DNA from: Roseiarcus sp963782255
Lineage (GTDB): Bacteria; Pseudomonadota; Alphaproteobacteria; Rhizobiales; Beijerinckiaceae
Assembly: GCA_963782255.1 (NCBI GenBank)
Contig: CAWAIS010000001.1
Location: 744,001 to 808,000 of the forward strand
Length of the DNA: 64,000 bases
Direction of reading: 5' to 3'
Part shown: positions 47,157 through 55,157 of the stretch, piece by piece
Layout: each line of letters starts with the position of its first letter
Position numbering within the stretch: the first letter of the stretch is position 1
Made by a program: the position numbers and the translations under genes
The notes under the pieces: generated by a model
Told to the model about the DNA's origin: nothing
Databases searched by the model: none
The model's input: only the letters and a program-made list of their open reading frames with translations

Positions 47157-48731
47157 TCAGGCGAACCCGAGCTGCTTTTCCTGGTCCGCCCAGACTGTCG
47201 GCAGATTGCGGACGAGCCGGGTGACGGTCAGACCGGCAGGCGCGCGACCCTCGGCGATCGCCTCGATGATGCGTGGGGAGAGATAGGCGAGCGGCGTCAG
47301 GAACCGGACGTGCCGCTCGGCCAGGTTTTCCCGTTTCGCAATCGTCCCGATGTCAGCCGCCGGATCTTTGACGATCATGTCGACCCACGCTCTCGACCGC
47401 GCTATCCCCGTCAGCAGCGCCGATTGCCTTGCTTCGTCGATCGCCTGACCGCCCGATGGCGAATGCAAGATTCCCTTGCGCAGGGGCAGGGTCGCCGTGA
47501 ACGGGACCGAAATCGTCGGAACATCGTTCTGATTGTTCATTGCGTCCGCCAAGTCGCCTGATCGCAGGGTGATGGTGATCTGGTCCCGACCCATGACCGC
47601 TCGGCCGAGATGGTTCTCAATGATCTCGCGATCGGATGCGTCGTCGCCAGCATTGCTGTTTGCGCGGAGCCTGTTGACGATCAGAGCCTCGACGTCGGGC
47701 GCCGAGATTCTGGCGACGGAGCCAGCTTGGCTGGCCTGCCCCTGCAACAGGGCGTGCGAGACATAGTAGCGATACCGCACGCCCTTCTTGTTCGCGTGCG
47801 TCGGCGTCATCGGATTCATGCGGTCGTCGAAGATGCGGCCGGCAAGAAGCGATGGCGAGGACGACCTGATCGCCGATCGCTCTACCGCCTGTTCCTTCAG
47901 ACGGGTCTGCACGGCGTCAAACAGAGCCCGATCCAGGATCGGCTCATGCTCGCCTGGATGAATCTCGCCGCGATAGGCGACCTCGCCGACGTAAAACCGG
48001 TTCTTCAGCAGATGCGCGAGCGGGCCCACCCGAGAACAGGCGGCGGCGACCGTCCGCCCATTCGCCAATCGCCGTGGTTTCGGTTTGACGCCCTCGGCAT
48101 TGAGCGACGCCGCCAGCGCGCTGATCGAGCCGAGACGCAGGTAGCCCTCGAAGATCTTGCGGACCAGGTCTGCCTCCTGCGGCACGATCTCCAGCTTCTT
48201 GTCGACGCTGCGATAGCCCAGCGGCACCGGACCGCCGACCCAGATGCCCTTGCGCTTGGAGGCGGCGATCTTGTCGCGCACGCGCTCGCCAATCACCTCC
48301 CGCTCGAACTGGGCGAACGACAGCAACACATTGAGCGTCAGCCGTCCCATGCTCGACGTCGTGTTGAACGATTGGGTCACAGAGACGAACGACACGTCGT
48401 GCTGGTCGAACAGCTCGACCAGCTTGGCGAAGTCGGCGAGGGATCGGGTGAGACGATCGACCTTGTAGACTACGACAATGTCGATCTGGCGAGCTCGAAC
48501 CCGATCCAAGAGCTTCTGCAGGGCAGGGCGGTCGAGCGAGGCGCCGGACAGGCCGCCGTCGTCGAACCGGTCCCGAACCAGAACCCAGCCTTCATGCGCC
48601 TGACTCTTGATATAGGCCTCGCAGGCCTCCCGCTTGGCGTCCAGTGAGTTGAAGGCCAGATCCAGATTGTGCTCGGTCGACTTGCGCGTGTAGATCGCGC
48701 CGCGTTGGCGTTTGGGAGTGACAGTCTTCAC
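47157..48731 (-). CDS. Large serine recombinase (module 1)
   Basis: A 524-residue large serine recombinase. The resolvase/invertase domain (about 10-155) has IYTRKSTEHN with nucleophile Ser18, KVDRLTRSLADFAKLVE and FAQFEREVIGERVRDKIAA; the recombinase domain (about 165-290) follows. The usual four-cysteine zinc ribbon is absent; instead a region RMNPMTPTHANKKGVRYRYYV leads to a helical C-terminus. It forms a compact operon with DUF2924 and DUF3489 genes; its ATG overlaps the DUF2924 stop. It likely integrates or excises the surrounding element. No frame damage. Confidence 0.9.
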   Translation of the reverse strand: MKTVTPKRQRGAIYTRKSTEHNLDLAFNSLDAKREACEAYIKSQAHEGWVLVRDRFDDGGLSGASLDRPALQKLLDRVRARQIDIVVVYKVDRLTRSLADFAKLVELFDQHDVSFVSVTQSFNTTSSMGRLTLNVLLSFAQFEREVIGERVRDKIAASKRKGIWVGGPVPLGYRSVDKKLEIVPQEADLVRKIFEGYLRLGSISALAASLNAEGVKPKPRRLANGRTVAAACSRVGPLAHLLKNRFYVGEVAYRGEIHPGEHEPILDRALFDAVQTRLKEQAVERSAIRSSSPSLLAGRIFDDRMNPMTPTHANKKGVRYRYYVSHALLQGQASQAGSVARISAPDVEALIVNRLRANSNAGDDASDREIIENHLGRAVMGRDQITITLRSGDLADAMNNQNDVPTISVPFTATLPLRKGILHSPSGGQAIDEARQSALLTGIARSRAWVDMIVKDPAADIGTIAKRENLAERHVRFLTPLAYLSPRIIEAIAEGRAPAGLTVTRLVRNLPTVWADQEKQLGFA

Positions 48732-49333
48732 AGGCGCTCTCCCGCATCGCCGGACATTGCCCGCACGCTGGACCGGCGACCGGACCGACCGGAAGCCTTC
48801 CGACGCGATAAACGTTGGGGCTTACGGTCGCGGCCAACAGAGGCCTGACTGGTCGTCGGATCCTCCTCCTGATCAGGCATCTTCTTTGATCTGAGCCCGA
48901 AGAACCGGGGGCCGTTCCAACTCGTGCCGGTGATTGTCTTCGCGATCGTCGAAAGGCTGTCATAGGTTTTTGCCTGCCAGCAGAAGCCGCCCGGGACGAC
49001 CAGCACCTGGTGAACGACGCCCTGATGCTCGCGGATCAGGAGGGAGCCAACCTTGACCTGCCGCGGCGGTTCGACGCCCGGTTTGACGAGAGAGCGGAGC
49101 AGGCGGCTGGTCGACGCGCTCAGGCCGCCGAACGCCTGTTCCTGCTGCCGGTAGCAGATGGCGCGCGCCAAAAGGCCCTTCGAGAAGGCGGCTGGCGGAT
49201 CGGACGCAAACGTCTCACGCCAGCAAACGCGCAGCTGCTCAATGTTCATCTCGCCCATGCGCGCGAGCGCGACATCGAGAGGCTCAGCCGGCGCAGAGGC
49301 CGGCTGAGTGGCGGAAGTCTCGCTGAGAGACAT
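48728..49333 (-). CDS. DUF2924 protein of the recombinase module
   Basis: A 201-residue basic protein. Residues 15-70 (MNIEQLRVCWRETFASDPP, LLARAICYRQQEQAFGGL) and 95-150 (GSLLIREHQGVVHQVLVVPGG, AKTITGTSWNGPRFFGLRSK) match DUF2924, which accompanies serine recombinases in Alphaproteobacteria. The C-terminal tail (about 155-201) is rich in Arg and Ser and could bind DNA. Its stop overlaps the recombinase start by four bases and its start is two bases after the DUF3489 stop, so the three proteins are co-translated. Role unknown; a recombination accessory factor is plausible. Confidence 0.85.
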   Translation of the reverse strand: MSLSETSATQPASAPAEPLDVALARMGEMNIEQLRVCWRETFASDPPAAFSKGLLARAICYRQQEQAFGGLSASTSRLLRSLVKPGVEPPRQVKVGSLLIREHQGVVHQVLVVPGGFCWQAKTYDSLSTIAKTITGTSWNGPRFFGLRSKKMPDQEEDPTTSQASVGRDRKPQRLSRRKASGRSGRRSSVRAMSGDAGERL

Positions 49334-49335
49334 GG

Positions 49336-49935
49336 TCAGGCGGCCGCAATGGCAGACGCGGAGACGATCCGGTAGATCGAGTCCGATCCTTGCTCGCGCG
49401 TCCGTTCAATCGAGAAGCCCCGTTTGCGCAGCCCCGTCAACGCCGCGCGCGTCGTATGCGGCAGCCACCCCGTCGCTTCGACAAGCGCGTTCAGACTCGC
49501 GCCCCCCTTCGCGCAGAGCATCGCGATCACCAGCGCCTGCTTCGTCCCGGCGCGCGGCGACGTTGCGCCGCCGTCAATCGCTTCTTTCTCGCCGGAACCG
49601 TCCCGTGATCGCTTTTCGTCGCCTGGAGCTTGCGTCTCCCTCAGAGGCGCGTTGCTTGGACTCTGGGCTTCAGCCGGCGCGTCCTCCTCGACCCCGATCG
49701 AATCCCGACCGGCGCGGGTGATTATCAGGCTGATGGGACGACCGTCTTTATCCTCCCGCCAGACGGACATGCCTAGCTTTGAACGCGCCTCCCGCATCAG
49801 CTTGCACGTAACAAGGCTCGATCCAACTTTCGAAGCCGCGACCCTATTCATCTTGGCTGGAACGACCGCGACCCCGTCGTCGCGCGCTGCCGCCGCTGAC
49901 AAGACGATCAGCTGGGCATCGGTAAGCTTTGCCAT
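49336..49935 (-). CDS. DUF3489 winged-helix-like protein of the recombinase module
   Basis: A 199-residue protein. The N-terminal AKLTDAQLIVLSAAAARDDG region and the C-terminal helix-turn-helix GWLPHTTRAALTGLRKRG are joined by a low-complexity linker; this is the DUF3489 layout. It is likely a DNA-binding regulator or directionality factor of the recombinase. ATG 49,935 follows a GAGGAGAA site. First gene of the three-gene operon. A second, diverged copy is at 63,055-63,777 with an identical 18-residue HTH stretch. Confidence 0.85.
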   Translation of the reverse strand: MAKLTDAQLIVLSAAAARDDGVAVVPAKMNRVAASKVGSSLVTCKLMREARSKLGMSVWREDKDGRPISLIITRAGRDSIGVEEDAPAEAQSPSNAPLRETQAPGDEKRSRDGSGEKEAIDGGATSPRAGTKQALVIAMLCAKGGASLNALVEATGWLPHTTRAALTGLRKRGFSIERTREQGSDSIYRIVSASAIAAA

Positions 49936-50261
49936 GGTGTTCTCCTCGTGCTTTCGACAGCATCCGCTGTCACCAGCACGACCCCGCGGCGGCCTTGACG
50001 CCGGCGGGGCAGGGGCGCCTAATGGCAGGCGCGCACCCGCACTACCGCTCTGTTCGCACCCCAAGTCCAGTCATTTCGGTCGACAAGATCTACGACAACT
50101 CGATCGCTCGCGCGCACTGCAGGCCGATCTCCGGGGTCTTCCGGCCGAATGTTGCGGGCCGATCGCCATGGCGTCGAGGGCTCAGTGGTCGCATGCCCAG
50201 GTCGTCGCAGGTCACGGCTCGTCCCGGTCCGAGCACGACTCGCCCGACGGGCGGATCGCAG
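49936..50261. other. Gene-free stretch with possible fragments
   Basis: No complete gene. One plus-strand frame around 50,125-50,210 reads LQADLRGLPAECCGPIAMAS, which looks like part of a larger protein, but neither end is present and I cannot name it. The rest appears to be decayed element DNA. Confidence 0.4.
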
Positions 50262-50480
50262 GCCGCCGACCAGTTCGAACGCCACACCGGCTCGGCCTGG
50301 CGGCCGCGCTCGGGATCGAAGGTGAACCATCGCGAGCTGACCTCGGCCATGATCAACAGTCGCGACTTCCTCGCCGCCAAACGTCGCGCCGAAAACGAGG
50401 TACTATTGCCAGCCGGCCCGAAGATCGCCGTCAGCGGCGGCCTCGACTTCAACGATCATCGACTCATCTGGGATCGGCGG
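50262..50480 (+). pseudogene. DUF2493 (SLOG-type) protein fragment
   Basis: The frame reads HTGSAWRPRSGSKVNHREL, INSRDFLAAKRRAENEVLLP and GPKIAVSGGLDFNDHRLIWD, which resembles the middle of DUF2493 proteins found on alphaproteobacterial plasmids and integrative elements (GGxDF nucleotide-binding turn). Start and C-terminal half are missing; the frame then breaks at about 50,480. A relic of a conjugative element. Confidence 0.6.
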
Positions 50481-50525
50481 GCAGGTTCGCCATGATCGAC
50501 AATGGTCTCGGCTTCCAACTCGTCC
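50480..50525 (+). pseudogene. RlxS/DUF3363 relaxase C-terminal scrap
   Basis: In the next frame the sequence reads GRFAMIDNGLGFQLV, which resembles the C-terminal motif of RlxS-type relaxases (DUF3363). It is joined to the DUF2493 fragment without a gap and cut at 50,526 by the IS66 end. Only 15 residues are left, so this rests on motif memory. Confidence 0.4.
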
Positions 50526-50538
50526 GTAAGCGGCGTTC

Positions 50539-50722
50539 TCAGGCCACGTTTCTGAGGGGCTCTGTCGTCGCGTAGACCCAGGGGAGGAGATCGTCGATAT
50601 CGCGGTTTAGATGGCCGTTGACGATCTTGGCGAGTGTGTCGGCGAGATAGACGTGAGGGTCAACCCCGTTGAGCTTGCAGCTTTCGACCAGTGAGGCGAT
50701 GACTGCCCAGTTTTCTCCGCCG
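50539..50722 (-). pseudogene. IS66 TnpC, C-terminal piece
   Basis: Read from 50,722 down: GENWAVIASLVESCKLNGVD, PHVYLADTLAKIVNGHLN and DDLLPWVYA, then a stop at 50,539. This is the known C-terminus of IS66 transposase TnpC. Its N-terminal neighbour is 2.6 kb away at 53,305, where the protein stops at NALFAGSDEG. Confidence 0.88.
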
Positions 50723-50756
50723 CCGTCCGACGCGACGCCATGATGCCGGGAGTCTG

Positions 50757-51170
50757 GGCCGTGAGGTCGTCGTCTCCTATCCCTTCCATCCGCTATTCGA
50801 GAAGCCGGCCATTGTCGTCGCCGATCAGATGCATGGCGGGGCTCGTCATCTGACGCTCCGCACGGAGCGAGGCGATTCGTTTCTCGTTCCGGAGTGGATG
50901 ACGCAGTCGGACGCCGCAAACGTCAAGGTCGTTGAAGCTCCCTGCATTTCCGTCGCCCAGCTTCGCGCTCTTCGAGCCTTCCTGGATTCGATCCTAGCCT
51001 CATCGGCGGGGAACGCCGTCCCCGGCGAAGGAGGCGCAAATGGCGACACATTGGACCCTGCCGCAAAAGGATCTTTTCGAGCCCTCGCCGCCGGTGAGCC
51101 AACTCACGGAGACCGAGCGACGAGAGGCGCTGGATTTACTGCAGGCGCTGTTGGTCGAAGCGATGAATAG
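50757..51170 (+). CDS. DUF5372-like protein of the recombinase element, start possibly frameshifted
   Basis: The frame from about 50,757 reads EVVVSYPFHPLFEKPAIVV, MHGGARHLTLRTERGDSFL and VPEWMTQSDA, the pattern of small DUF5372 proteins that travel with serine recombinases. It has no start codon in frame before ATG 50,829, while ATGATGCCGGGAGTC at 50,740 lies one base out of frame, suggesting an insertion near 50,754. The 3' third overlaps the next gene, so the real end could be earlier. Function unknown. Confidence 0.5.
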   Translation, partial: GREVVVSYPFHPLFEKPAIVVADQMHGGARHLTLRTERGDSFLVPEWMTQSDAANVKVVEAPCISVAQLRALRAFLDSILASSAGNAVPGEGGANGDTLDPAAKGSFRALAAGEPTHGDRATRGAGFTAGAVGRSDE

Positions 51171-51231
51171 CACGCCGGAGAAGGCGCCCGCGAACCGAGC
51201 GGAGACGTGCGATGACGAAGATATCGCCTGA
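51040..51231 (+). CDS. 63-residue accessory protein with QKDLF motif
   Basis: A 63-residue acidic helical protein (THWTLPQKDLFEPSPP at the start, then TETERREALDLLQALLVEAM). Residues 9-13, QKDLF, resemble the sliding-clamp-binding pentapeptide QLxLF. Its end overlaps the recombinase start by 20 bases, so translation is coupled. I do not recognise a named family. Confidence 0.6.
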   Translation: MATHWTLPQKDLFEPSPPVSQLTETERREALDLLQALLVEAMNSTPEKAPANRAETCDDEDIA

Positions 51232-53275
51232 ACATCTGGCTCGCAGCGCAGTTGTCTACGTCCGGCAATCGACGGCCGAGCAAGTCGCTCACAATCTGGA
51301 GAGCCAGCGTCGACAATATGGCCTTGCCGACAGAGCGAGATTGCTTGGCTGGCAGGACGTGGAGGTCATCGACGACGACCTGGGCCGATCGGCTGGCGGC
51401 GTCAGACGCCCGGGCTTCGAGAGGCTGCTCGCGGCGATCTGTGAGGGGCGCGTCGGCGCTGTCATGTCGGTCGAGGCGTCGCGCCTGGCCCGCAACGGGC
51501 GTGACTGGCACACCCTTCTGGAGTTTTGCGGCCTGGTCGGCACGATCATCGTCGACGAAGACGGCGTATACGATCCTGCTTCGCCGAACGACCGGTTGTT
51601 GCTCGGCATGAAAGGGACGATGAGCGAAATGGAGCTGTCGGTCTTCCGCCAGCGCTCCATCGAAGCGATGAAGCAGAAGGCGCGTCGCGGCGAGCTCTTC
51701 TTGACCGTGGACGTGGGCTACGTGAAGACGGGGCGCGATCTGATCGAAAAGGATCCCGATCGGCGCGTCCAGGAAGCCATCGGCCTGGTGTTTCGCAGGT
51801 ACGCGGAACTCCAATCAATCCGGCAAGTGCTCGTGTGGTTCAGGCAAGAGAAGATTCTGTTGCCTGTTTTGACGGTTGGAACCGCTGCCGAGCGGATCGT
51901 CTGGAAAACGCCGGTGTACTCGACCGTGCATCATATTCTGACCAACCCGGTCTACGCCGGCGCCTACGCCTTCGGGCGTCGAACGACGCGCGTCGTCATC
52001 GAGAACGGGCGAAAGCACGTCCTACGGAATATGCAGCGCGATTGGAGAAGCTGGGGCGTTTTGATCCCCGATCACCACGAGGGCTATATTTCCTGGACCG
52101 ATTTCGAGAGGAATCAGACCCTGATCGCCGACAACGCCAACGGCAAACGGTTCATGAGCCGCGGCGCCATTCGCCGCGGTGAAGCTCTGCTGGTCGGTCT
52201 CTTTCGTTGCGCGCGGTGCGGACGAAAGCTTCGTGTCCGCTACAGCGACGGGGCCGCACGCTACCAATGCGTCGGTGCGTTCTCTCATCTGGCGGCGGCC
52301 CGTTGCATCAGCTTCAGCGGAATGCGTGCGGACCGGATGGTCGCCAAGGAGGTGCTCGATCGCCTCCAGCCCCTGGGTGTGGAGGCAGCCTTGGCGGCGA
52401 TTGACGCCCGTAGTCATAGGCGCTCGGAGAAGCAAGGACAGCTCGAATTCGCGCTTCAGCAAGCCCGCTATGAGGCGGCCCGTGCTCAGCGTCAGTACGA
52501 TGCGGCCGATCCGGACAATCGGCTCGTAGCTGGCGAGCTGGAGCGACGTTGGAACGAGCGGCTGGTCGTGGTGCGCAATCTCGAAGCCGAACTCGACCAA
52601 CTCGGCGCCGAACAGGCGGAGGCTCTTTCCGTCGCGGATCGAGGCCGCCTCATGATGTTGGGCCGAGATCTAACACAAGCCTGGGACAGCCCAGGCGCTA
52701 CGGCCGAGACGCGCAAGAAAATTATCCGCACCGTCATCTCCGAAATTGTCGTCGACGTCGTCGGCTATAGCCTCGAGCTTGTCATTCATTGGCAAGGTGG
52801 AGATCACACGCGCCTCGACGTGAAGAAAAACAAGTTCGGCCACACGCGATGGGTCACCGACGCTGACATCGTCGACCTCTTGCGCGCATTGGCCCGTCAC
52901 ATGCCCGATCACGCGATCGCCATGGTTCTCAATCGATCGGGAAAAACGACGAGCCACGACCACAGTTGGACCCGCGGCAGTGTCTGCTCGCTGCGTCATC
53001 AGAACGACATCGCAATTCATCGACCGGGGGAACGGGCCGAACGCGGCGAGGCCACGATCAATGAAGCCGCCGCGATCCTCGACGTCAGTACGTCAACCGT
53101 GCGTCGCTTGATCGCCGAACGAGCGCTTTCCGCGAGCCAGCCGTGCAAGGGCGCGCCCTGGATAATCCCCCATGCCGAGTTGGCGCGCGAGACCGTTCGG
53201 CGCGAAGCCAGCGCTCGGCGGTCGCGACGCCCGCCGCCGTCTGACTATCACCAGAAAAATCTCTTTGAGATATAA
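51212..53275 (+). CDS. Large serine recombinase with zinc ribbon and C-terminal HTH
   Basis: A 687-residue recombinase. The catalytic domain (about 10-160) has YVRQSTAEQ with nucleophile Ser20 and EASRLARNGRDW; the recombinase domain follows; the zinc ribbon is CARCGRKLRVR with two later cysteines; a coiled-coil region is at about 400-480. Unusually, residues about 610-650 (INEAAAILDVSTSTVRRLIA) form an excisionase/MerR-type helix-turn-helix, and the protein ends QKNLFEI (681-687). It probably moves the 50,723-53,304 element; it appears intact. Confidence 0.9.
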   Translation: MTKISPEHLARSAVVYVRQSTAEQVAHNLESQRRQYGLADRARLLGWQDVEVIDDDLGRSAGGVRRPGFERLLAAICEGRVGAVMSVEASRLARNGRDWHTLLEFCGLVGTIIVDEDGVYDPASPNDRLLLGMKGTMSEMELSVFRQRSIEAMKQKARRGELFLTVDVGYVKTGRDLIEKDPDRRVQEAIGLVFRRYAELQSIRQVLVWFRQEKILLPVLTVGTAAERIVWKTPVYSTVHHILTNPVYAGAYAFGRRTTRVVIENGRKHVLRNMQRDWRSWGVLIPDHHEGYISWTDFERNQTLIADNANGKRFMSRGAIRRGEALLVGLFRCARCGRKLRVRYSDGAARYQCVGAFSHLAAARCISFSGMRADRMVAKEVLDRLQPLGVEAALAAIDARSHRRSEKQGQLEFALQQARYEAARAQRQYDAADPDNRLVAGELERRWNERLVVVRNLEAELDQLGAEQAEALSVADRGRLMMLGRDLTQAWDSPGATAETRKKIIRTVISEIVVDVVGYSLELVIHWQGGDHTRLDVKKNKFGHTRWVTDADIVDLLRALARHMPDHAIAMVLNRSGKTTSHDHSWTRGSVCSLRHQNDIAIHRPGERAERGEATINEAAAILDVSTSTVRRLIAERALSASQPCKGAPWIIPHAELARETVRREASARRSRRPPPSDYHQKNLFEI

Positions 53276-53304
53276 GGACATGACGAGATGAGCAGTATGA
53301 AGCC

Positions 53305-54567
53305 CCCTCGTCGGAGCCGGCGAAGAGCGCATTTTTTCGATTGAGAGCAATGGGTCGGACCGAGCGCTCGACGGCGTTGGAATCGATTTCGATGCGGCCA
53401 TCGTCGAGGAAGCGGGTGAGGCCCTCCCAGCGCGTGAGCGCATAGCGGATCGCCTCGGCGAGCTTGCTCTTCTTGCTGATGAGGACGAGCTTTTCCCGCA
53501 ACCACGGTTCGAGTTCAGCGAGGAGCGCTCGGGTCCTGGCTTGGCGAATGTCGCGCCGCTGCTCAGGCCCGCGGCCGCGAATGTCGGTCTCGACGGCATA
53601 AAGCGCCGCGATGCGTTGCAGCGCTTCGCTGGCGATCGGCGAGGCGCCGCCGACGGCGAGCTCATAAAAACGCCGTCTCACATGCGGCCAGCAGAACGCG
53701 AGGCTCACCTCGCCCTTTTCAGCAAGGGCGCGATAGCCGGCGTAGCCGTCGACCTGAAGTACGCCCTTGAAGCCGGCAAGATGGGCGATTGGCTGCGACG
53801 CCTTGCGGTCGGGCGCATAGACGTAGGCGACCGCCGGCGGGTCCGACCCGCCCCAGGGCCTGTCGTCTCGCGCATAGGCCCAAAGCTGGCCAGTCTTGGT
53901 GCGCCCGCGGCCCGGATCGAGCACCGGCGCCGTCGTCTCGTCGGCAAACAGCTTCGTCGATGACCGCAGATGCGCGAGAATGCGCTCGTGCACGGGCCGC
54001 AAATGGAACGCAGCGCGTCCGACCCAGTCGGCGAGCGTCGAGCGATCGAGGCGGACGCCCTGGCGCTCGTAAATCTGCGCCTGGCGATAGAGCGGCAGGT
54101 GATCGGCGTATTTGGCGACGAGCACGTGCGCGACCGTCGCCTCGGTCGGCAGGCCGCCCTCGATCAGCCGCGCCGGGGCCGGCGATTGCACGACAACGTC
54201 CTCGCAAGCGCGGCAGGCGTATTTGGGCCGACGCACGACCAGCACCCGGAACTGCGCCGGCACGACGTCGAGCTTCTCGCTGACGTCCTCGCCAATCTGG
54301 TGAAGCTTGCCCCTACAGCAAGGACAGGCCTTGTCCTCAACGTCGACAATCGTCTCGATGCGCGGCAGATGCGACGGCAAAGCTCCACGGTTCGCGCGCC
54401 GCTTGCGCGTCGCCGCCGCCCGCTTAGTGGGAGATCTTGCCTCGGCTTCCGCAGCCGCGTCCGCCTCTCTCTGCTCGAGGTCTTCGAGCGCGAGCAGCAA
54501 TTGATCCTCCGACAACGTCTCGGCGCGACGCCCGAAGCGATGGCGCTGCAATTCCTTGATGATCTGA
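53305..54567 (-). pseudogene. IS66 TnpC, middle piece
   Basis: Read downward from 54,567: IIKELQRHRFGRRAE, the zinc-binding CPCCRGKLHQIGEDVSEKLD in two parts (CPCCRGKLHQIG, EDVSEKLDVVPAQFRV), the DDE core (LFADETTAPVLDPGRG, LQVDGYAGY, ending IEIDSNAVERSVRP) and NRKNALFAGSDEG at 53,305. The frame runs on into foreign sequence after that. N- and C-terminal pieces lie elsewhere in the nest. Confidence 0.9.
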
Positions 54568-54576
54568 TACCAACGG

Positions 54577-55156
54577 TCATGGCTCCTGACCGACGTGGGC
54601 CCAATCGCGCATCCCGATTGAGGTGATGGCGTCGGGCAAGGCCATGAGCTTCTGCCAAGCCTCGCAGGCGGCGTCGATGATGGCGTCGTAGGTCTCGAAC
54701 ACGCGGTTGGAGAGCCAGTTCGAGCGAAGGTACTGCCAGACGTTCTCGACCGGGTTGAGTTCGGGGGCGCGCGAGGGCAGGAAGATCGGCGTGATGTTCT
54801 CGGGCACGTCGAGGGCGCCGGTCGTGTGCCATCCGGCCCGGTCGAGCAGCAAGACGGCGTGGGCGCCTTCGGCGACGTGGCGCGAGATCTCGTCGAGGTG
54901 GAGCTGCATGGCCTCGGTGTCGGCGTAGGGCAAGGCGAGCGCGGCGCCGACGCCGCGGGCCGGGCAGATGGCGCCGAACAGGTAGGCGTTGTCGTAGCGC
55001 TGGTCGGCCGGCTGGCGAGGCCGCGTCCCGCGTCTGGCCCATTGCCGGACCTGGCCGTTCTTCTGGCCGATGCGCGCCTCGTCCTGGAACCAGATTTCGA
55101 TCGGCGCCGTCTCCGGCACGCCCTCGAGATGGGCGCTCAGCGTGCGCGAGAAGTTT
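54577..55156 (-). pseudogene. IS630 transposase, C-terminal piece
   Basis: Read from 55,156: NFSRTLSAHLEGVPETAPIE, then IWFQDEARIGQKNGQ, LLLDRAGWHTTG, APELNPVENVWQYLRSNWL and the end RDWAHVGQEP. These are the second half of the DDE domain and the C-terminus of IS630 transposases (the DDE aspartates in WFQDEAR and LDRAGWH, the glutamate in NPVENVW). The N-terminal piece is at 56,761-57,252. Confidence 0.88.
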
Positions 55157-55157
55157 C

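Larger units (their letters stand above)
50723..53304 (+). mobile_element. Serine-recombinase element inserted in IS66 tnpC
   Basis: Joining the tnpC piece ending in LFAGSDEG (53,305 side) to the piece starting GENWAV (50,722 side) restores the IS66 reading frame, so this 2.58-kb block is an insertion. Both junctions carry CC on the plus strand (GG in tnpC), which would suit the two-base crossover of a large serine recombinase. It carries three plus-strand genes: a DUF5372-like gene, a 63-residue protein and the recombinase. The edges are accurate to a few bases. Confidence 0.75.

Noticed and set aside
53085..53304. Intact C-terminus for the IS66 TnpC frame
   Set aside because: After NALFAGSDEG the frame reads through the opposite strand of the recombinase gene; the real C-terminus is at 50,539-50,722.
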